Shown piece after piece: positions 59,701 through 64,000 of a stretch of 64,000 nt of DNA. The stretch is taken from the NCBI RefSeq assembly GCF_026262505.1, contig NC_067208.1, positions 2,542,001-2,606,000 on the forward strand, given 5' to 3'. Under the pieces are notes generated by a model, which saw only the letters and a program-made list of their open reading frames with translations, did not search any database and had not been told where the DNA came from. Within the stretch, counting starts at the first letter, position 1; every line of letters starts with the position of its first letter. The DNA comes from Trichomonas vaginalis G3 (Eukaryota > Parabasalia > Trichomonadida > Trichomonadidae). A program made the position numbers and the translations under genes.

Positions 59701-60507
59701 TATCGTATATCCTTTGTCAAAACTTCATCGTATATGTTTTGTCATGATTTCATCGTATATGCTTTGTCAAACATGAACGTAAACACTATGTCAAACATGA
59801 ACGTAAACACTATGTCAAACATGAACGTAAACACTATGTCATGATTTCATCGTAAACTCTATGTCATGATTTCATCGTAAATGCTTTGTCATGACTTCAT
59901 CATATATCCTTTGTCGAACTTAAACGTAAACACTATGTCAAACATGAACGTAAACTCTATGTCATGATTTCATCGTAAACACTATGTCAAACATGAACGT
60001 AAACACTTTGTCAAACATGAACGTAAACTCTATGTCATGATTTCATCGTAAATGCTTTGTCATGACTTCATCATATATCTTTTGTCGAACTTAAACGTAA
60101 ACACTTTGTCAAACATGAACGTAAACACTATGTCAAACATGAACGTAAACACTATGTCAAACATGAACGTAAACTCTATGTCATGATTTCATCGTAAACA
60201 CTATGTCAAACATGAACGTAAACTCTATGTCATGATTTCATCGTAAATGCTTCATCGAACTTAAACGTAAATGATTTGTCAAGACTTCATCGTAAATGAT
60301 TTGTCAAGACTTCTTCGTAAATGATTTGTCAAGACTTCATCGTAAATGCTTCATCGAACTTAAACGTAAATGATTTGTCAAGACTTCATCGTAAATGATT
60401 TGTCATGACTTCATCGTAAATGTTTTGTCATGACTTTGTCATAACTTCATCGTAAATGATTTGTCAAGACTTCATCGTAAATGATTTGTCATGACTTTGT
60501 CAAGACT

Positions 60508-60639
60508 TATGAAGGAGGCGTTGAAGATGTTATACCATCTAAGAACTTGAGAGAGTCGAAGCCAACACATCTGGGACCATTAGAGCGGGAGTTCTGGAAA
60601 GACAAAAATATGCCAGAAAGAATAAGAAAATTCTTCTAA
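60508..60639 (+). pseudogene. Coding stub, unknown Maverick gene
   Basis: A 43-codon in-frame stretch (EGGVEDVIPSKNLRESKP, THLGPLEREFWKDKN) ends at a stop. It has protein-like composition, no start, and directly follows the iterons. It looks like the tail of a lost gene. Confidence 0.4.
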
Positions 60640-60904
60640 ACTTTTTCATTAGATGTAAATCAGACATGAACGAGAACAGTCATGATATCATTAAAGGTAC
60701 CATTTATTTTAACATAAAGACGCAAAGCGGCGGGGCATAGCCCATGAACAAAAATAATTTTTGCTGAATTCAGCACAAAATTCTGAGTAAAATGACATAT
60801 GGCACGTGTCAAACCGTTGAGTTTTCACAAATTTTAAAAATTGCTGCGGAAAGTTCGTCAAAAAGTGAAGGTTCCCGACGGTTATGTAAAGTTTACATTT
60901 TGTA

Positions 60905-61090
60905 CAAAAATATTGTGAGTAAATGAACTCATTATTTTTGCATCATGACACGAAGTGAAGATTTGCACTTCGTCAAAATGTGATGCAAAACAAGCATTTT
61001 ATGAGCTTACTAAGGGCGTTATAAATGAATTCAAAGGTATTTACATACATCCTGACCTCGTTCATTTTGTTGCTGAATTCAGCAAAAATA
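60905..61090 (+). pseudogene. Traces of KilA-N genes
   Basis: 60905-60925 matches the 3' end of the E1 KilA-N gene (12838-12858). 61001-61090 reads KGIYIHPDLVHFVAEFS, the KilA-N C-terminal signature. These are short leftovers of at least one KilA-N gene. Confidence 0.5.
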
Positions 61091-61105
61091 ATGTTTAGGG
61101 TAGAT

Positions 61106-61119
61106 GGTTAGATCTAACC
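61106..61119. promoter_or_regulatory. GATC-centred dyad, site 10
   Basis: GGTTAGATCTAACC, with GGGTAGA on the left and TTTCTACCC on the right, in the same position relative to the next gene as site 4 in E1. Confidence 0.8.
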
Positions 61120-61131
61120 TCATTTCTACCC

Positions 61132-61196
61132 TCATGAATTTTCATGAATTTCCTTAAGATAGAAAAAAATAAAGTTAATTTTATTTTTATATAAAT
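61132..61196 (+). promoter_or_regulatory. KilA-N-cluster promoter cassette (E3, first)
   Basis: TTCATGAATTTCCTTAAG, AATAAAGTTAA and a T run lead to the ATG at 61197. The GTATGTAA leader is replaced by ATATAAAT. Confidence 0.6.
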
Positions 61197-62146
61197 ATGA
61201 TTACAAAAATCGAAACATCAGCACTTTCGACAGCATGCACGGCAAAAATTCATTAATCATGAATCCTACGTCAATGTTGGTAGAGATGAAAAACTTCATT
61301 CCTTCTTCATATACTTTTGAAACAGAAATACAAAGAATAAAGCAAGAACTTTTAACAAGTAATTTAGACTGTAGTGCGAAAGATGAAACAAATGGAGAGG
61401 AGCTATATGAAATGCAAAGATATCATAGACCATTTGCCTAAATTACCGGAAGTTCAGCAACAAAAACTAACTATTCCTGATTCGATGAAATTGAAGTTAA
61501 AGTTACTGATTCAGTAGAAATAAAGAAGTTCATACGTAAAGTAAATTATGAATTCCTTGGTTTTCATTGCAACCATAAAGTTATGAACAAAGATTGCGAC
61601 ATGGTTTATAAAAACATTTCTGACATATATAAATCTGAGGAGTTTTAAGACTTACGATAACTTTGTTTCATTAGCTGCTGAATGTGTGTGGCAGATAAGA
61701 GATAAAGACAGAAGAGGCAAAGTATGGAACGAACAGATAAAACCAACTGCTTCAGATTTAAAGAAAGCCATTGATGCTTTAAGTTATTTTAGCTAGTAAT
61801 GTTTCAATGTATAACGCAAAAAATGAATCCGCAATGTTCAAAAATGTAAAGCAGCAATGAGGAAATATAACTACTCAGTAAAAGAGATAGAAAGAATGAG
61901 AAACGATTACGCAGACTTAAAGAAAGAAGCAGAAAAGCCAGCAGAAGATAAAATGGACATGTTGACATTTCTTAATAAAAACTATCCACAGCTGATGATT
62001 TCCTTTTATCTGATGTCAAGAAGAAGTATAAAGAAACTTTCGGCATTGTTAAAATTTTTGATATATTAACTGAAGAAATAAGCTAGGAAATTGTTTAGAA
62101 TCTCACGAATTCATAACGTTTACCATGTAAAACGGTTTCACAATAA
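61197..62146 (+). pseudogene. E3 copy of the 313-residue cluster protein
   Basis: It follows the E1 gene at 13151-14092 over its whole length (MNPTSMLVEMK, FLGFHCNHKVM, RMRNDYADLKKEAEK). Heavily broken, several breaks. Confidence 0.7.
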
Positions 62147-62185
62147 TGAGGGTAGAAATGAGGGTAGAAATGAGGTTAGATATCA

Positions 62186-62199
62186 GGTTAGATCTAACC
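62186..62199. promoter_or_regulatory. GATC-centred dyad, site 11 (reversed context)
   Basis: GGTTAGATCTAACC is preceded by GAGGGTAGAAAT repeats and followed by TCTACCTAAA, the counterpart of sites 5-7. Confidence 0.8.
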
Positions 62200-62234
62200 A
62201 TCTACCTAAACATTATTTTTCTGAAAAATGACCA

Positions 62235-62315
62235 AATTTCATGAATTTCATTAGTTAGAAAAATAACGCTAATTTTTTTCTAAGAAAAATTTTTATTTTG
62301 TATGTAAAGACAGTA
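62235..62315 (+). promoter_or_regulatory. KilA-N-cluster promoter cassette (E3, second)
   Basis: TTTCATGAATTTCATTAG, a T run, then TTTTGTATGTAAAGACA before ATG 62316. Confidence 0.6.
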
Positions 62316-62928
62316 ATGACAAACATTGAGTTTGAAACAGTTAGAAAGATTGACAATGACACCAAAGTGGTTAGAATAGGTGATTTAAAACGTAAGATAC
62401 TCAAAGAAATACAACAAATATTCTTTGTCAGACATTATATCTCCATCTGAAAAGAAAACAAACCACTGGGTTAGAAATGCTTCAACTCAGAAAATTTTGA
62501 CAAGAAATCCTGAGCTTATGATATCGGTAAGATTCTATGGAACTACAGCATATCTCATTGACAAAAGTCTTATACCAATAGTTTTGTTATGGTTAGACCC
62601 AGTGGTTGGATATAACTTCATAACTTATGGTTCATTCGACTCAGAACGTTGCAGTGAAGGCTTACTTTACATCGTTCAGAAACCGAAGGACTTCAATACA
62701 AAGAGATATAAGATAGGAAGAACATATAATATAACTCAAAGATATGACAGTACAGTCAATAGAGTCAAGGTTGTGTTTGTTAATGATATGAGAGCTGCTG
62801 AAACAGAACTGCTTGAAGTTTTTGAGAAAATGTATGGTGCTCCCATGAAAGGTAAAGAAACGTTTGAAGTAGATGAGATAGATAAAGCTATAAAATTATT
62901 TGACGAAGTTGCTGAAAAATACATGTAA
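62316..62928 (+). pseudogene. E3 copy of the KilA-N-like/T5orf172 protein
   Basis: This is homologous to 14365-14976. The C-terminal T5orf172 part (YKIGRTYNITQRYDS, ETELLEVFEKMYGAP) is open and nearly identical to E1. About one break. Confidence 0.7.
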
Positions 62929-62949
62929 AGCGTTTATTTTTGGTCTTTT

Positions 62950-63019
62950 GTGAAAGTCAGAAAAATAAACGCTAATTTTATTTTTATTTATTTTTTTTAT
63001 TTTGTATGAAATGACAGTA
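62950..63019 (+). promoter_or_regulatory. KilA-N-cluster promoter cassette (E3, third)
   Basis: AGAAAAATAAACGCTAATTT, a T run and TTTTGTATGAAATGACA lead to the ATG at 63020. The ATGTAA leader pair is changed here. Confidence 0.55.
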
Positions 63020-63400
63020 ATGTCAACATCAGAGAACACAACAACAGTTATAGTCCATGAAGCCATAAATGAAGAATACGAATACATACAATATAACAAA
63101 CAACTTCGCCTCATTCGTTCGGTCAAAGATGACATGTACCAAATGCAAAGTATAATGAATGCTCTTCGTTCTACAAAGCAAGCATATCATTGGTTTGAAA
63201 ACCAACAGACAAAAGAACTTTTAGAAGAATTTCCTCATATGATTGCTTCCCTCGAAAAACCGAGAAAGAGATTCCGTACGAAAATCGCAAGAATTTGGCT
63301 CCTGGTTTGAAAGGATATTATGTTCATAGACTTTTAGTAAATGCTGTAGCAATGTGGGCTTCACCTCGTTATGCTTGTTATATTCTTCACAAAATGCCTT
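63020..63400 (+). pseudogene. E3 copy of the repeat-bearing KilA-N protein, shortened
   Basis: The N terminus matches 15400 (TTVIVHEAINEEYEYIQ). The YEN-repeat zone is much shorter, and the sequence fades out after AMWASPRYA. Broken, about two breaks. Confidence 0.6.
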
Positions 63401-63449
63401 ATAATACTCTTCACCTAAACATTATTTTTGGTCATTTACGATGAAGTCA

Positions 63450-64000
63450 TGAACATTTCCGGGACTGTTGTCAAAATGTCATGTTGTCACACTTTTTAAG
63501 AGAAGTTAATTAAACTGAGTGACACATGGTGACGTAGTGACACCCTCAGTTCTTCAAAAATAATTCATAAGTGCCTTCCTCATTAATCCTGCTGTGTTGT
63601 CAAAATGTCATGTTGTCTCATGTTTGACAAAGTGTTTACGTTCATGTTTGACAAAGGATATACGCTCATGTTTGACAAAGTGTTTACGTTCATGTTTGAC
63701 AAAGTGTTTACGATGAAGTCATGACAAAGCATTTACGTTCATGTTTGACATAGAGTTTACGTTCATGTTTGACAAAACATTTACGATGAAGTCATGACAA
63801 AGCATTTACGATGAAGTTTTGACAAACCATTAACGATAAAATATATTTCCAGGACTGTTGTCAAAATGTCATGTTGTCTCATTTTTTCAGAGAAGTTAAT
63901 TAACCGAGTGACACATGGTGACGTAGTGACACCCTCAGTTATTCAAAAATAATTCATTATTGAATAACCGGAAACCATTAACGTAAACATTATTTTGGGT
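63450..64000. repeat. Inverted 120-bp repeats and reverse 25-bp iterons
   Basis: 63450-63610 and 63850-64000 are reverse complements of the 120-bp repeats at 59045-59430; the outer one matches 59045-59187 essentially base for base. Between them (63620-63835) lie reverse 25-bp iterons. The unit is cut by the window end. Confidence 0.85.

Larger units (their letters stand above)
58190..60507. repeat. Large 25-bp iteron field
   Basis: Roughly sixty units of two related 25-bp types alternate: TTTTGTCATGATTTCATCG-TAAATG and CTTTGTCAAACATGAACG-TAAACA. They are interrupted by 120-bp repeats at 58490-58575 and 59086-59700. All are in forward orientation; reverse copies lie at 63620-63835 and in E1 at 27045-27315. 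Confidence 0.9.
53000..64000. mobile_element. Maverick-like stretch E3 (part of E2's arm or a separate element)
   Basis: It contains a large SF3 helicase, an HNH gene, iteron fields and a decayed KilA-N cluster with the E1-type promoter cassettes and two GATC dyads. No TIR separates it from E2, but E1/E2 similarity ends at about 53000 and it carries a second helicase gene of different sequence. It runs past the window end. Many genes are broken, about eight or more breaks in all. Confidence 0.6.

Noticed and set aside
58190-60507. CRISPR-like array
   Set aside because: Repeats are contiguous with no unique spacers, of two alternating types, and no cas-like gene is present.
1-64000. tRNA or rRNA genes
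   Set aside because: No cloverleaf with conserved tRNA boxes and no rRNA-like stretch was seen on either strand.

Overview
The window is AT-rich DNA that I read as Trichomonas vaginalis, or a very close trichomonad. It carries two closely related giant Polinton/Maverick elements. Genes start within a few bases of Inr-like TCA motifs, almost no intron signals are visible, and the capsid, ATPase, protein-primed polymerase, integrase and helicase genes match the Maverick set known from that protist. No rRNA, tRNA or CRISPR array was seen.

Layout. 1-3628 is host-side repeat DNA: the tail of a MULE-type transposase with a SWIM zinc finger, AT-rich spacer, then a terminal-inverted-repeat (TIR) element (1958-3329) holding eight 122-bp hairpin repeats. 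3629-27478 is Maverick E1, with matched TIRs, poly-A/T ends and a possible AAAAAA target duplication. From left to right it holds a Dam-like adenine methyltransferase, small virion-like proteins, a phage-like tail-collar fibre, integrase, an HNH endonuclease, a KilA-N/T5orf172 regulatory cluster, packaging ATPase, SF3 helicase, minor and major capsid proteins and a large repeat-rich protein. 27479-29660 is host DNA with a MITE and one host-like gene. 29661 to about 53000 is Maverick E2, with the same genes in mirrored order, a DNA polymerase B that E1 lacks, and a hAT-like element inside the capsid gene. From about 53000 to the window end is a further Maverick-like stretch (called E3 here): a second SF3 helicase, an HNH gene, a very large iteron field and a decayed KilA-N cluster. 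Whether E3 belongs to E2 or to another element cannot be settled inside this window.

Both Mavericks are fossils. The TIRs and many genes look young (E1 and E2 integrases about 98% identical in protein), yet each element has at least about ten broken reading frames. E1 and E2 are collinear except for one exchanged block: E1 9870-16715 (HNH, KilA-N cluster, iterons) against E2 42110-48110 (small GC-richer genes and polB).

The most unusual signal is GATC. On a full read-through I found no GATC in any E1 gene and none in E2 outside the hAT insertion, where several dozen are expected in each. Thirteen GATCs remain in all Maverick DNA here. All thirteen lie in AGATCT, and eleven are the exact centre of a conserved dyad (core GGTNAGATCTNACC) that brackets the KilA-N genes. 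E1 also encodes a Dam-class adenine methyltransferase. This suggests, as inference only, a GATC-methylation or avoidance system tied to a methylation-sensitive operator family.
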